Shown here piece by piece: positions 42,344 through 52,727 of a DNA stretch of 64,000 bases. Below the pieces are notes generated by a model that saw nothing but the letters and a program-made list of their open reading frames with translations, made no database searches and had not been told where the DNA came from. How positions within the stretch are numbered: the first letter of the stretch is position 1; each line of letters starts with the position of its first letter. This DNA is from Algoriphagus sp. TR-M9. GTDB taxonomy: Bacteria; Bacteroidota; Bacteroidia; Cytophagales; Cyclobacteriaceae. Where the stretch lies: the NCBI RefSeq assembly GCF_027594545.1, contig NZ_CP115160.1, positions 2,985,001 to 3,049,000 of the forward strand, read 5' to 3'. A program made the position numbers and the translations under genes.

Positions 42344-42750
42344 TATGCCTAATTTATAGGGGATTAGCGATACTTTGCACGAATTCAAAATTAAATATTG
42401 CAAAAAATAGCAGTTAGTAATATTTTCTTAGTTTAAACTTTTTATTATCAAAATCTCAAAAATCCCTTTTAAAAAATTGAAATAAACGCCCGATTATCCT
42501 TAATTTATGAATTGATGATAAAAGAAACAGGGATAATCTACCCAAATTCTGAGATTATGCTGCAAAATGGTCTAATATCTCTCTTTCACTTACCATCAAA
42601 GCCAATTCCCTAGTTTTCAAATAGCTAGAGGAAAAACCATAATTTTAGGCCGTTTTCTTGCCAGAAAAGTTCGAATAAATCAGCTAGTAACTGCAAGAAT
42701 TTGCCAGATATTAAAACAAAACCAATTAATAATCCATAAACACTAAACAC
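42344..42750. other. Gene-free leader region of the first susC operon
   Basis: No supported gene lies in this 407-base AT-rich interval. An inverted repeat GATTATCC (42492-42499) and GGATAATC (42531-42538) with a 31-base separation is present, and no TTTG/TAnnTTTG pair at good spacing is visible. The interval likely holds the promoter and leader of the SusC-like gene. Confidence 0.4.
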
Positions 42751-45700
42751 ATGAAGAAAAACTACGAAATGACATTGCTTTTTCTGTTGAGTTTTCTGGG
42801 GAGTATTCCGCTCTTTGCCCAGCAAAACATCACAGGAAAGGTAACCGCACAGGAAGACGGCATGCCGCTTCCAGGTGTGAGCATCGTGATTCAGGGCACC
42901 ACCACAGGTGCCGTGACTGATTTGGACGGAAATTATTCGATTTCTGTACCCAATGCTGAGTCGGTCCTGGTATATTCATTTATCGGGTTTGAAACTGTCA
43001 CCAGAACGGTAGGAAACAACTCTACCATTAATGTAGCTATGCCTACAGAGACTTCCGAGCTGGATGAATTCATAGTGACAGCCTTCGGTATTTCTCAAGA
43101 AAAGAAAGCTCTAGGCTACTCCGCACAAAGTGTGGACGCTGAAGCAATCACCGCTACTAAGCAACCAAACATCGTTAATGCCCTGCAAGGTCAGGTAGCA
43201 GGTGTGCAGGTTACTAACTCAGGTGGTGCACCAGGTCAGTCTGCAAGAATTGTGATCAGAGGTATCAATTCCCTGGATCCTTCTGCAGATAACCAGCCCC
43301 TATTCGTAGTGGATGGTGTACCCGTGGATAACTCTACTGTGGAGTCCGCCAATACGCCTAGAGGTATGTCAAACAGAATGGCTGATATCAACCCCAATGA
43401 TATCGAGTCCATGTCCGTATTGAAAGGTGCAGCCGCCACAGCACTGTACGGGGTACGTGCTGCGAACGGTGCAGTGATCATCACTACCAAAAAAGGAAAA
43501 GCTGGACAAGTTCAGGTCAATATCAACAGTTCTGTAGGTTTTGATAAGCTAGTAAAAATGCCTGCATTGCAGGACGAATATGGTCAAGGTTTCAGTGGAG
43601 AAAGAGATGACAGTAGTTTCTGGCCTTCATGGGGTGCAAGTTTCGCTGAAGAAAATGACCCTAGCTATGTGTATCAGGACAATTGGAACAATGCATTTGA
43701 TACAGGAGTAACCCTAGATAATAATGTAAGTGTATCCGGGGGTAATGAAAAAGCCACCTTCTTTGGATCATTTGGGCGTTTGGATCAAGATGGTATCATT
43801 CCATTCTCCAACTGGGCAAGAACTACAGCGAAGCTTTCCGGTACGGTCACTGCCAGCGAAAAATTCAACTTTTCAGCTTCCATGAATTACTCCAATTCAG
43901 GTGGTAACCGTGTTCCTCATGATAGATTCCTAGAGCGAATGATGTACTGGTCAGAATCTACAGACGTTACCGACTACATCAACGAAGATGGAACCATGAA
44001 AACCTACGGTAATACCAACCCTATCTATGATGCTCGCTTTGCCACTTATGAAGATAATGTAAACCGTGTAATCGGTAACATCAACTTAAATTACAGTCCA
44101 GCTGATTGGATCACGCTTTCGTACCGCTTGGGTACTGACTTTTATTCAGACAGCAGAGAGGAAATCACTCCCGGCCCCATGGGTATAGACGGAGAGCAGG
44201 CTTTGAGTTCCACTGGATTTATCGAAGAAACCAGAATTAACAGCCGTGATTTGAACTCAAACTTCTACGTGACTTTGAAAAAGCAGTGGAACCCGGACTG
44301 GAACACCCAATTGAGATTAGGTAACGATGTATTTGAAAGAAAATATGACCGGGTAACGGCTACAGGTTCCGACTTTGTGATCCCTGGATTTTACAACCTG
44401 AATAATACGACTCAGATTTTTGCGAGCCAAGGATCTAGCATACGTCGCTTGGTAGGTTTCTATGGAGACTTGATGGTAGATTACAAGAACCTACTCTTCC
44501 TGAATGTAACCGGTAGAAATGACATCTCTTCTACCCTGCCAAAGGAAAACAACTCCTTCTTCTATCCTTCAGTGAACTTGGGGTGGGTATTTAGCGAGAG
44601 CTTTAGCATGCCTTCTTGGGTTACTTTTGGTAAGCTGAGAGGTTCATGGGCACAAGTAGGTAAGGATACCAATCCGCATATCCTCGGAGCCACCTTCGTA
44701 TCCCCTTCAGTATTCCCGCTGAACGGTCAGGTGGGATTCTCTAAAAATTCACAATTTGGAGATCCGGCTTTGAAACCAGAGCTAACCACCTCTATCGAAT
44801 TTGGTACACAAATGGCCTTTTTCAACAATAGAGCAAACTTGGATGTAACTTACTACAAGTCCAACGCAAGAGATCAGATCATACCCGTACCTATCTCAGA
44901 TGCCACTGGATTTTCATCCTACATCACCAATGCAGGTGAAATCGAAAACCGTGGTTGGGAGATTGTATTGGGAGGTAGCCCAATAGAAACTACTGATTTC
45001 AAATGGGATGTGACCGCAAACCTAACTACCAATAAAAATGAGATCAAAGGGATCAGAGAAGGTATCGACCAGATCGTAATCGGTTCCCAATTCGGATATT
45101 CAGGAAGTACTGTCACCATGATCCTAACCGAGGGTGAAGCTTATGGTAACATCTATGGATCCCACTATGTAAGACCTGGCTTGGAAGAAGGCGCTACACA
45201 TCTAGACAGATCCCTGACACAGCAAATTGGCGCCAATGGATTCCCAGTCCGTACGGGTAATCAGCTCATTCTAGGAAATGCAGTTCCAAAATTCTTTGGG
45301 GGATTGAGAAACACCCTGACCTACAAAGGACTGGAACTTTCCTTTATGATTGACTTCAGAACTGGCATAGAGCAATATGATCAATTTGGCAACTTCCTTT
45401 CTGCCTTTGGTAAGCAAGAAGATTCAGAAAGAAGAAACGATACGGTGATCTTCCCAGGTGTACTAGCTGATGGTTCTCAAAACTCCAAAGAAGTGTGGCT
45501 AGGGCAAGGCGTTGGCCCGGACGGCGTGGATTATGGAGCTGGGTATTGGAGAAATTACTACAGAACCACATCTGAAAACTTTGTAAATGATGCAAGCTTT
45601 CTGAAACTGAGAAACATCACCCTAGCCTACAGTTTACAGCCAGCTGTATTGGAAAGGACTCCTTTCAGAAGTGCGAGACTTTCGCTAGCAGCTAATAACA

Positions 45701-45837
45701 TCATCCTTTCCACTCCTTGGGATGGATTTGATCCTGAATCTTTCTCAGCAGGTGCTGGCGGAAACGCCATAGGATTTACAGGACTAGGATTCCCTGGTGT
45801 CCAAAGTTATTTCGTGACCTTGAATCTTGGACTCTAA
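42751..45837 (+). CDS. TonB-dependent outer-membrane receptor, SusC/RagA family
   Basis: A 1028-residue outer-membrane protein with a signal peptide (residues about 1-24, ending PLFAQQ). A carboxypeptidase-regulatory-like beta domain (GKVTAQEDGMPLPGVSIVIQGT, read as DGMPLPGVSIVI) is followed by a plug (ISQEKKALGYSAQSVDAEAI; RIVIRGINSLDPS) and a 22-strand barrel ending YFVTLNLGL. With SusD it forms a pedal-bin-like uptake complex for glycans, peptides or other polymers. The gene is followed 20 bases later by its SusD partner. The substrate is not readable. Confidence 0.95.
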   Translation: MKKNYEMTLLFLLSFLGSIPLFAQQNITGKVTAQEDGMPLPGVSIVIQGTTTGAVTDLDGNYSISVPNAESVLVYSFIGFETVTRTVGNNSTINVAMPTETSELDEFIVTAFGISQEKKALGYSAQSVDAEAITATKQPNIVNALQGQVAGVQVTNSGGAPGQSARIVIRGINSLDPSADNQPLFVVDGVPVDNSTVESANTPRGMSNRMADINPNDIESMSVLKGAAATALYGVRAANGAVIITTKKGKAGQVQVNINSSVGFDKLVKMPALQDEYGQGFSGERDDSSFWPSWGASFAEENDPSYVYQDNWNNAFDTGVTLDNNVSVSGGNEKATFFGSFGRLDQDGIIPFSNWARTTAKLSGTVTASEKFNFSASMNYSNSGGNRVPHDRFLERMMYWSESTDVTDYINEDGTMKTYGNTNPIYDARFATYEDNVNRVIGNINLNYSPADWITLSYRLGTDFYSDSREEITPGPMGIDGEQALSSTGFIEETRINSRDLNSNFYVTLKKQWNPDWNTQLRLGNDVFERKYDRVTATGSDFVIPGFYNLNNTTQIFASQGSSIRRLVGFYGDLMVDYKNLLFLNVTGRNDISSTLPKENNSFFYPSVNLGWVFSESFSMPSWVTFGKLRGSWAQVGKDTNPHILGATFVSPSVFPLNGQVGFSKNSQFGDPALKPELTTSIEFGTQMAFFNNRANLDVTYYKSNARDQIIPVPISDATGFSSYITNAGEIENRGWEIVLGGSPIETTDFKWDVTANLTTNKNEIKGIREGIDQIVIGSQFGYSGSTVTMILTEGEAYGNIYGSHYVRPGLEEGATHLDRSLTQQIGANGFPVRTGNQLILGNAVPKFFGGLRNTLTYKGLELSFMIDFRTGIEQYDQFGNFLSAFGKQEDSERRNDTVIFPGVLADGSQNSKEVWLGQGVGPDGVDYGAGYWRNYYRTTSENFVNDASFLKLRNITLAYSLQPAVLERTPFRSARLSLAANNIILSTPWDGFDPESFSAGAGGNAIGFTGLGFPGVQSYFVTLNLGL

Positions 45838-45857
45838 ACCACTAAACGAACGAAACG

Positions 45858-47270
45858 ATGAAAATCAACAATAAAATACTAGCAATGGTGGGCACCACGG
45901 TTTTACTCAGTGCCTCCAGCTGTGACTCATACTTGGATGTCAATACGAATCCAAACAACCCTACAGATGCGCCGATTTCAGGTCTGATGACCAACATCAC
46001 CTACCAAACCAGCTTAAATGTATATCGGGAAGGTAGCGCGGTGGCCAATTATGTGCAGTACCTCGCCTCACCCAACCCGGGCAGTGGTTCGGATACCATG
46101 GATCCACTTAATTTCAGCTCCCTTTGGTTCAATCTTTACAATGTAATGACAGACCTAAATGAGCTTACAATCAAAGCAGAAGAGTCTGGTGCAAATCATT
46201 ACCTGGGAGCCGGCCAAGTGCTCATGGCATTTAACCTAGGCATGACAGTCGACCTTTTTGGAGATGTGCCGTTTTCAGAAAGCTTTAACTTCACCACCGT
46301 AACTCCGGCCTATGATAACGACGAGCAGCTTTATGGACAGGTCTTTTCTCTGCTAGACCAAGGGATAGCAAATCTAGAAAGTGAAACAACTGCCTCCATA
46401 GGAGCAGATGACTTTATCTATGAAGGTGATGTGGACAATTGGTTGAAATTTGCCTATACTTTGAAAGCCAGGTATATGATACACACCAAAGGAACCGGCT
46501 CATATAGCGCTTCCGAGGTTTTAGACGCCGTGTCCAAGGGTTTCACCTCAAACGACCAAAATGCTCAGGTTGAATTCTTTGAGCAGGACTTCAATCCCTG
46601 GGCAAGTGTAGCTATCAACAACGCCAATTTACTCCTTGGAGGTTGGATTTCTGAACAGTTTATCCAGGCTTTGGATGGTACATCCTACCCTGCTGTAGAT
46701 CCACGTTTGCCACTTTTGGTAGGTACTACTGATGAGGGTGAATTTGTTGGAACTGTAAACGGTGCAGGTAGAGGAAATGCTCCTGAGCAGGGCGCAAGGT
46801 CTACTTTGGTAGAAGGACAATACCTGACTTCAAGACAATCTCCTGTACTGATTGCCACGTATTCTGAGCTCAAGTTTATAGAAGCAGAAGCAGCTTTGGG
46901 TACAGATCAGGATCGAGCCTATGCTGCCTACATGGATGGAATCGAAGCAAATATGGATATGCTCAGCGTGGACGACGAAAGCAAAAATGCTTACCTGACA
47001 GATCCTAGCGTAGCTGTAGGTGCGGCTAACCTGACTATAGACCTGATCTTCAAAGAAAAATATGTAGCAAACTTCCTACACCCTGAGACCTGGAATGATG
47101 CACGTAGGTTTGACTATGCGTACAAGGACTTCACTCAGCCGGCAAATATGAACCCGGATCTTGGCGGAGAATACATCAGAAGATTCGCTTATCCAGATAG
47201 TGAGCAGAGCCGTAATGGCGCCAACGTGCCTGAGGTCACCTTGCTAGACAGAATCTGGTGGGATCAATAA
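45858..47270 (+). CDS. SusD/RagB-family outer-membrane lipoprotein
   Basis: A 470-residue lipoprotein with the signal MKINNKILAMVGTTVLLSASSC (Cys at residue 22), immediately following the SusC-like gene by 20 bases. It fits the shorter SusD-like_2 group: a TPR-type helical lid with motifs such as SYLDVNTNPNNPTDAP and FNLGMTVDLFGDVPFSESF (FGDVPFSESF). It caps the SusC barrel and selects the ligand. No enzyme genes for glycan cleavage are next to it, so the target may be a peptide or small oligomer. A terminator follows. Confidence 0.94.
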   Translation: MKINNKILAMVGTTVLLSASSCDSYLDVNTNPNNPTDAPISGLMTNITYQTSLNVYREGSAVANYVQYLASPNPGSGSDTMDPLNFSSLWFNLYNVMTDLNELTIKAEESGANHYLGAGQVLMAFNLGMTVDLFGDVPFSESFNFTTVTPAYDNDEQLYGQVFSLLDQGIANLESETTASIGADDFIYEGDVDNWLKFAYTLKARYMIHTKGTGSYSASEVLDAVSKGFTSNDQNAQVEFFEQDFNPWASVAINNANLLLGGWISEQFIQALDGTSYPAVDPRLPLLVGTTDEGEFVGTVNGAGRGNAPEQGARSTLVEGQYLTSRQSPVLIATYSELKFIEAEAALGTDQDRAYAAYMDGIEANMDMLSVDDESKNAYLTDPSVAVGAANLTIDLIFKEKYVANFLHPETWNDARRFDYAYKDFTQPANMNPDLGGEYIRRFAYPDSEQSRNGANVPEVTLLDRIWWDQ

Positions 47271-47287
47271 TCCCTCAACTTATATTA

Positions 47288-47319
47288 AAGTCTCCCGCCT
47301 TATGGCTGGAGACTTTTTT
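47288..47319 (+). terminator. Terminator after the first susCD pair
   Basis: AAGTCTCC (47288-47295) pairs with GGAGACTT (47308-47315), with an inner GCC/GGC stem, and is followed by a T run (47314-47319). Confidence 0.88.
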
Positions 47320-47368
47320 ATTTTATCCCGGATCTTAATCCGGATTTACTCAGCTTTCCCCAATTCCC

Positions 47369-48676
47369 ATGAGAAACTACCTATTAATTCTCCTTTTTCT
47401 ATTCAGCTCCTGCACGGTTCAGAAAATCAATAAATCCATTACCAAGTCAGACATTTTTGACCAAGGTCACCTTGGATTTATGCTGACCGACCCCACTACA
47501 GACAAGGTACTGGTCGATATCAATTCAGACAAGTACTTTATCCCTGCCTCCAATACCAAGCTATTTACTTTCTACACCTCTTACACGCTACTAGGAGACA
47601 GCCTGATCAACGGGTTGAACTACTTAGAAAAAGGAGATTCACTGATCTTTTGGGGAACTGGAGATCCTAGTTTGCTTCACCCGGATCTAAAAAACACTAC
47701 GGCCCTTGAATTTTTGAAAAGCCAGGACAAGAAGCTGTACTTATTGGATAATTTCGACCAGGTCAATGCATTTGGGCCGGGCTGGTCCTGGGATTGGTAC
47801 AATGCCTATTATGCCGCTGAGCGTGCTGCACTTCCCGTGTATGGCGACATCGTACGCTTTGCCAAAGAAGCCGGCGACAGTACTTTTACGGTTTATCCCC
47901 CTCGCTTTGAAACAAACTTGCAGCTCGTGGAGCCAAGGGGCAACTCCAGCTCTAGCTTCAGAAGGGAACATCTGGAAAACAAATTCAACTACTTCGTCAC
48001 CTCAGAGGCTACAGACCGACGCTTCGAAACGGATATCCCCTTTATTACCTCTGCAGAATTCGCAGCGCAAATGCTAGCTGAGGAAACAGGTAAGGAAATC
48101 CATGTGATCAAAAACCCGGCATACTTTTCAGAAGACCCTAAGAAATTACTCACTGCACCAGCAGATAGCATCTATGCACAGATGATGAAAATTTCGGATA
48201 ATTTCCTCGCTGAGCAGCTTTTGCTTTTAGTATCGGATCAGCTAGAAAACAAGTTGAGTACCTATGACGCCATTGCTTATGCAAAGGAAAATCTTTTGGC
48301 AGATCTGCCAGACGAACCGATCTGGGTAGATGGTTCTGGACTTTCTGCCAAAAACATGTTTACACCCAGAAGCATCATTGCTTTGCTGGGAAAAATAAGA
48401 GCTGAGGTTCCATGGGAAAAAATCCAAGCTTATTTCCCGGCAGGAGGAGAATCCGGCACGATCAGAAATTGGTACCCCGCAGATGAAGGACAGCCTGCAT
48501 ACATTTATGCCAAAACCGGGACCCTCTCCATGACCAACGCACTAAGCGGATACTTACTGACTAAAAGCGGCAAAATTCTACACTTCTCCTGTATTTTTAA
48601 TAATTACCCCATCTCCGGCACTGAACTAAAAACAGAGTTGACCAAGGTACTCTATAACATTCACGATAAATACTAG
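47369..48676 (+). CDS. PBP4-like D-alanyl-D-alanine carboxypeptidase/endopeptidase (S13 family)
   Basis: A 435-residue lipoprotein (signal to LFLFSSC, Cys at residue 15). Active-site motifs of class C PBPs are SxxK in IPASNTKLF, the SxN in MKISDNFLAE and KTG in YAKTGTLSMTN. The intervening segment, HVIKNPAYFSEDP, fits the extra domains of PBP4-type enzymes that cut peptidoglycan cross-links or trim D-Ala. It is separated from an S9 peptidase by two bases, so the two are co-transcribed. Outer-membrane attachment as a lipoprotein is inferred. Substrate preference is not known. Confidence 0.92.
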   Translation: MRNYLLILLFLFSSCTVQKINKSITKSDIFDQGHLGFMLTDPTTDKVLVDINSDKYFIPASNTKLFTFYTSYTLLGDSLINGLNYLEKGDSLIFWGTGDPSLLHPDLKNTTALEFLKSQDKKLYLLDNFDQVNAFGPGWSWDWYNAYYAAERAALPVYGDIVRFAKEAGDSTFTVYPPRFETNLQLVEPRGNSSSSFRREHLENKFNYFVTSEATDRRFETDIPFITSAEFAAQMLAEETGKEIHVIKNPAYFSEDPKKLLTAPADSIYAQMMKISDNFLAEQLLLLVSDQLENKLSTYDAIAYAKENLLADLPDEPIWVDGSGLSAKNMFTPRSIIALLGKIRAEVPWEKIQAYFPAGGESGTIRNWYPADEGQPAYIYAKTGTLSMTNALSGYLLTKSGKILHFSCIFNNYPISGTELKTELTKVLYNIHDKY

Positions 48677-48678
48677 AC

Positions 48679-50751
48679 ATGAAACGATCGCTCTTTCTTC
48701 TCTTGTGTTTGCTGATCACTGCATCATCAGCCCAAGCTCAATCCTTCACCATGGAGCAGGTGGGAAAATTCAGCTTTCCTTCTGAGCTCAGCTCCTCTCC
48801 CACTGGTGAAAAAATAGCCTGGGCCATGAATGAGCAGGGAAAAAGAAACGTGTATTTTGCGGAGGGGCCTGAGTTCACTCCCAAAAAACTTACCGATTTC
48901 AATGAAGATGATGGGCAGGAAATTTCCAGCCTACAGTTCACACCTGACGGCAAATGGCTGATCTTTGTGCGGGGTGGTGACCATGGAGGAGGCAATGCTT
49001 CTTCCCCGGTAAATGCACAGAACCTACCAATACTACCAAAAGTAGAACTATGGAAAATCAGCTTAGCCTCAGGCAAGGCTGAGCCAATTACCGAGGGAGA
49101 TGATCCTTTTGTAGGATTCCCCGACAAAGTAGCTTTCCTCAAAAGCGGACAAATCTGGACTATTAACCTTACAGGAACTACCAAGCCTAACCAACTTTTT
49201 GAAGTAAAGGGGAGCATACGCTCAGCGAGCTATTCACCAGATGGAAGCAAGCTTGCTTTTGTAAACAATCGAGGTTCCCATTCCTTGGTCGGAGTGTATC
49301 AGGATGAAAACACACCCATCGAATGGATCGCCCCCTCTTTCCACAGAGATGTCATGCCCCAATGGTCACCTGACGGAAATGAAATTGCATTTATTAGGTT
49401 AAGAGGCGGAAGTGGTGCTGCATTTCCGGTTTTGGAACCCAGGCATATCCCTTGGGAGATTTGGATTGCAAATCTAGCTGAAAAAACTGCCAAGCAACTC
49501 TGGAAAGCGCCTGAAACCCTTCCTGGCTCCTATTCCTACCCCTTCTTCTCCTTTACAGGGGATGGTAATTTAGTATTCCAATCCTACGAAGACGGTTGGC
49601 AGCACTTATATACGCTAGATTCCAAATCCGGGGAATCCAAAATCCTCACCCCAGGAGAATACATGGTAGAGCAGGTTAAAATCAACCCTGCCAAATCAAA
49701 ACTCATTTTTTCCGCAAACACAGGGGAAAGCCCGGAGGATATAGACCGAAGACATATTGGCACCGTGGATCTTCTTAATTCCAAATTAACTTGGGAAACC
49801 AGTGGAACAGGAATAGAAGCAAATCCGGTCTGGATTGGAAATGGAAATAAAAAAGCATTCTTCAGCGCGACTGCCCAAAGATCCCATTTGATCGCAGTGA
49901 ATACCGGGGAACAAACTATGCTCCTCCAAGAGCATCTCATACCGGATGATTTCCCACAAAACGCGCTGGTGATCCCGAAGCAAGTAAAATTCTCAGCCCC
50001 AGATGGGACTACTGTATATGGACAATTATTTGAGAAGGAAGGTGGTCCGGCTAAGAAACCCGGAGTGATTTTCGCCCATGGTGGGCCACAACGGCAAATG
50101 TTGCTCGGCTGGAGCTATATGGATTACTATTCTAATACTTATGCCTTAAACCAATATTTGGCTGAACTGGGCTTTGTGGTTTTGTCTGTTAATTACAGAC
50201 TTGGGATAGGTTATGGGTATGAATTTCACCGTCCTGCCAATGGCTATTACCGAGGCGCTGTGGAGTATCAAGACATCAAAGCCGGTGGTGAATTTTTAGC
50301 CAATCTACCTCAGGTGGATGCTGAAAGGATCGGGATCTATGGAGGAAGTTACGGAGGGTATCTGACCGCTTTAGCCTTGGCCCGGGATTCGGATTTATTT
50401 AAAGTAGGGGTAGACATTCATGGTGTACATGATCTAGACGGAAGGTACAAACTGCCAGAAACCTATGAAGTGGCCCCAGACCTGGATGAAGCTAAAAAAA
50501 TCGCCTGGGAGTCCTCTCCTATGTCCGACTTGGAAAACTGGACCTCACCTGTACTATTTATTCATTCAGACGATGATAGAAATGTGGGCGTGAGCCAAAC
50601 AGCAGCTATAATCAGAAGATTTGAAGAAATGGGCAAAAGCTATGAAGCCTTACTTATTCCAGGTGATACGCACCATTGGATGAAGTGGTCAAATATGATC
50701 CGAGTAGATCAGGCCACAGCTGATTTCCTAGAAAAGCACCTTATGGACTAA
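48679..50751 (+). CDS. S9-family (prolyl oligopeptidase-type) peptidase
   Basis: A 690-residue secreted protein with a signal peptide (ITASSAQAQ) and two parts: a beta-propeller with WD40/TolB-like repeats (residues about 25-420, e.g. YSPDGSKLAFV, WSPDGNEIAFIRL) and an alpha/beta-hydrolase domain. The catalytic set reads Ser557 in GGSYGGY, Asp633 in HSDDDRNV and His665/666 in GDTHHWM. It likely cleaves dipeptides or oligopeptides. It sits two bases behind the PBP4-like gene, and a VOC gene follows 12 bases later. Confidence 0.95.
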   Translation: MKRSLFLLLCLLITASSAQAQSFTMEQVGKFSFPSELSSSPTGEKIAWAMNEQGKRNVYFAEGPEFTPKKLTDFNEDDGQEISSLQFTPDGKWLIFVRGGDHGGGNASSPVNAQNLPILPKVELWKISLASGKAEPITEGDDPFVGFPDKVAFLKSGQIWTINLTGTTKPNQLFEVKGSIRSASYSPDGSKLAFVNNRGSHSLVGVYQDENTPIEWIAPSFHRDVMPQWSPDGNEIAFIRLRGGSGAAFPVLEPRHIPWEIWIANLAEKTAKQLWKAPETLPGSYSYPFFSFTGDGNLVFQSYEDGWQHLYTLDSKSGESKILTPGEYMVEQVKINPAKSKLIFSANTGESPEDIDRRHIGTVDLLNSKLTWETSGTGIEANPVWIGNGNKKAFFSATAQRSHLIAVNTGEQTMLLQEHLIPDDFPQNALVIPKQVKFSAPDGTTVYGQLFEKEGGPAKKPGVIFAHGGPQRQMLLGWSYMDYYSNTYALNQYLAELGFVVLSVNYRLGIGYGYEFHRPANGYYRGAVEYQDIKAGGEFLANLPQVDAERIGIYGGSYGGYLTALALARDSDLFKVGVDIHGVHDLDGRYKLPETYEVAPDLDEAKKIAWESSPMSDLENWTSPVLFIHSDDDRNVGVSQTAAIIRRFEEMGKSYEALLIPGDTHHWMKWSNMIRVDQATADFLEKHLMD

Positions 50752-50763
50752 GTTAAAAAACCT

Positions 50764-51153
50764 ATGCTGAACATAGAGCACATCCACCATATCGCAATCA
50801 TTTGTAGTGATTATGAACGTTCCAAAAAGTTTTATACCGAACTACTGGGCTTAAAAATCATACGAGAAGTTTATCGCAAAGAGCGTAACTCCTACAAGTT
50901 GGATTTAAGTCTTAATGGCGACTATGTTATTGAGCTTTTTTCCTTTCCCGCTCCTCCTCCCAGAATTTCCAGACCTGAAGCTACGGGACTGAGGCATTTG
51001 GCTTTTGCGGTGAGTGATATGGAAGAATGCATAAAAAGTCTTGAAGAAAAAGGGCTAAATGCTGAGCCCATTCGGATAGATGAGTTTACCGGAAAGCGCT
51101 TTACTTTTATCGCAGACCCGGATGATTTGCCCATAGAATTCTACGAATTCTAA
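50764..51153 (+). CDS. VOC-family protein (glyoxalase/GloA2-like)
   Basis: A 129-residue single vicinal-oxygen-chelate protein with paired beta-alpha-beta-beta-beta units. Metal-ligand-like residues appear in IHHIAIIC (His) and FIELFSFP-like YVIELFSF (Glu), then RHLAFAVSD (His) and LPIEFYEF (Glu). The order is that of the YaeR/GloA2-type group. It is the third gene of a set with a PBP4-like and S9 peptidase; a direct link in function is not evident. Cytosolic. Confidence 0.88.
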   Translation: MLNIEHIHHIAIICSDYERSKKFYTELLGLKIIREVYRKERNSYKLDLSLNGDYVIELFSFPAPPPRISRPEATGLRHLAFAVSDMEECIKSLEEKGLNAEPIRIDEFTGKRFTFIADPDDLPIEFYEF

Positions 51154-51171
51154 TTGAATAAATTAGCAAAA

Positions 51172-51208
51172 AAAGCCCGAGGATATTTCCCCGGGCTTTG
51201 ATTTTTTT
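51172..51208. terminator. Bidirectional terminator between VOC gene and second susD
   Basis: AAAGCCCG (51172-51179) pairs with CGGGCTTT (51192-51199), with a small inner stem, A-run on the left and T-run on the right (51201-51208), so it can serve both convergent transcripts. Confidence 0.88.
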
Positions 51209-51224
51209 GGCTTTGAAGCTTCAA

Positions 51225-52715
51225 TTAAGAAGGGTTCTGAACCATATTTTCGTTAGCGTTCAATTCAGAAATTGGAATTTGCCACTGCCAGTTTGTAGTT
51301 CCAGCAGGTTCTTCAAATTTACCATTGATTACAGATTCTACGTGATTAGAGCCTGTTCTGTCCAATGGAAGATTCAAACGCTTCAGATCAAACCATCTGA
51401 AACCTTCACCCCAAAGTTCGATTCTTCTTTGAATCATGATTGCTTCGATTAGACCTTCACCGCTTGTTGCCGGCAATGTGTATTCTGGATCTCTTGCTTC
51501 CATGAATTCAGTCAAAAGGGCAGCCGCTGCAGCATCGCTGCCTGATCTAGCCAAAGCTTCAGCTTCCAAAAGAATCATTTCAGAAGCTCTCATGTAAGGC
51601 ACATCACCTACAGAGGATGCATTACCCTGAGCGATAAACTTACGGTTCATGTAATCAATCTTAGCGAAAGATGAAAGCGTCATCTCATCGATATAAGGAT
51701 CTCTCAGCTCAGGATCGGAAGCGTTAGGATCCCAAAGACCTTTACGGTAATCCGTATCAGAGATCATATCATAAAGCTTCATGCTGATCGCCTTAGGATT
51801 GTTTCTAATGTTGGTAGAGCTAAAGTTCAAAGACATGTAAGCAAAGAATGAAGCAAAGTAAGTCTGCTGATCATCCACCTGATGTGAACCCCAGATCCAC
51901 TCCCCATTTTCATAGTTGTTGAATCCAGCATATAGATCAGACTCAGACATCAGATCGTAACCTTCTCTAGCAGCATTTGCAAAAGGTGCAGCTTCCGCAA
52001 ACCTACCTTGAGTAAGCAATACGCGGGCTTTGATCCCATTTACAACGTTGATATTCAAGTGAGACTTGGCATTTCGGCTTTCATCCAAAAGAGCTATAGC
52101 GGCATCCAAATCAGCATTTACCTGAGTATAAACTTCTTCTACCGTATTTCTGGCTCCACCTTCAGTGATTGGCTCCGTCACTATTGGAACCCCATCTTGG
52201 CTATTACCACCACCAGCAGCATAACGCTCAGCAAAATGTTGTACTAATTGGAAATGCGCCCAAGCTCTGTAAGCCAAAGCCTGACCTTTGATCTCGTCTT
52301 TTTCTTCCTGTGGGCCTTCAGCATCATCGATATTAGCAATGATCATATTGGCATTACCGATCACTTTGTAATAGAATCTCCATACGAAGCGAACGTCACC
52401 GCTGGTTTGCACATTATGGTTTAGCCATCTGGATATAGATACATACCAACCGTTACCGGTAGTGGTCATCACTACGTCATCAGACATCACCTCTCTCATG
52501 ATCATCACCGCTCCTTCACCTGCTTGACCCTGGCTATCATAACGAAGCAGTAGAGAACGATGAATGCCGTTCAATGCCGTCATCGCATTGGTAGTCGTGG
52601 TAAATACAGATTCTGAAGATACTGCATCTGTAGGCACAGTATCTAGATAATCTTCTGCACAGCTAAAGTTCATCAGCAATGCAACTACGAATATTGATTT
52701 AAGTATTTTCTTCAT
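51225..52715 (-). CDS. SusD/RagB-family outer-membrane lipoprotein
   Basis: A 496-residue lipoprotein (signal to LLMNFSC, Cys at residue 19). Typical SusD pieces are EDYLDTVPTDAVSSESVFTT (as YLDTVPTDAVSS), GQALAYRAWAHFQLVQHF, EMILLEAEALARSG and RRIELWGEGFRWFDLKRLNL (FRWFDLKRL). It is the longer canonical RagB/SusD form, unlike the first pair's short SusD-like_2. It is encoded 12 bases after its SusC partner. The target polymer is not determinable. Confidence 0.95.
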   Translation of the reverse strand: MKKILKSIFVVALLMNFSCAEDYLDTVPTDAVSSESVFTTTTNAMTALNGIHRSLLLRYDSQGQAGEGAVMIMREVMSDDVVMTTTGNGWYVSISRWLNHNVQTSGDVRFVWRFYYKVIGNANMIIANIDDAEGPQEEKDEIKGQALAYRAWAHFQLVQHFAERYAAGGGNSQDGVPIVTEPITEGGARNTVEEVYTQVNADLDAAIALLDESRNAKSHLNINVVNGIKARVLLTQGRFAEAAPFANAAREGYDLMSESDLYAGFNNYENGEWIWGSHQVDDQQTYFASFFAYMSLNFSSTNIRNNPKAISMKLYDMISDTDYRKGLWDPNASDPELRDPYIDEMTLSSFAKIDYMNRKFIAQGNASSVGDVPYMRASEMILLEAEALARSGSDAAAAALLTEFMEARDPEYTLPATSGEGLIEAIMIQRRIELWGEGFRWFDLKRLNLPLDRTGSNHVESVINGKFEEPAGTTNWQWQIPISELNANENMVQNPS

Positions 52716-52727
52716 GTTACTTTCAGA

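Noticed and set aside
42492..42538. Inverted repeat GATTATCC/GGATAATC before the first susC considered as a riboswitch or operator
   Set aside because: Eight-base arms 31 bases apart with no further structure; likely chance in AT-rich DNA.
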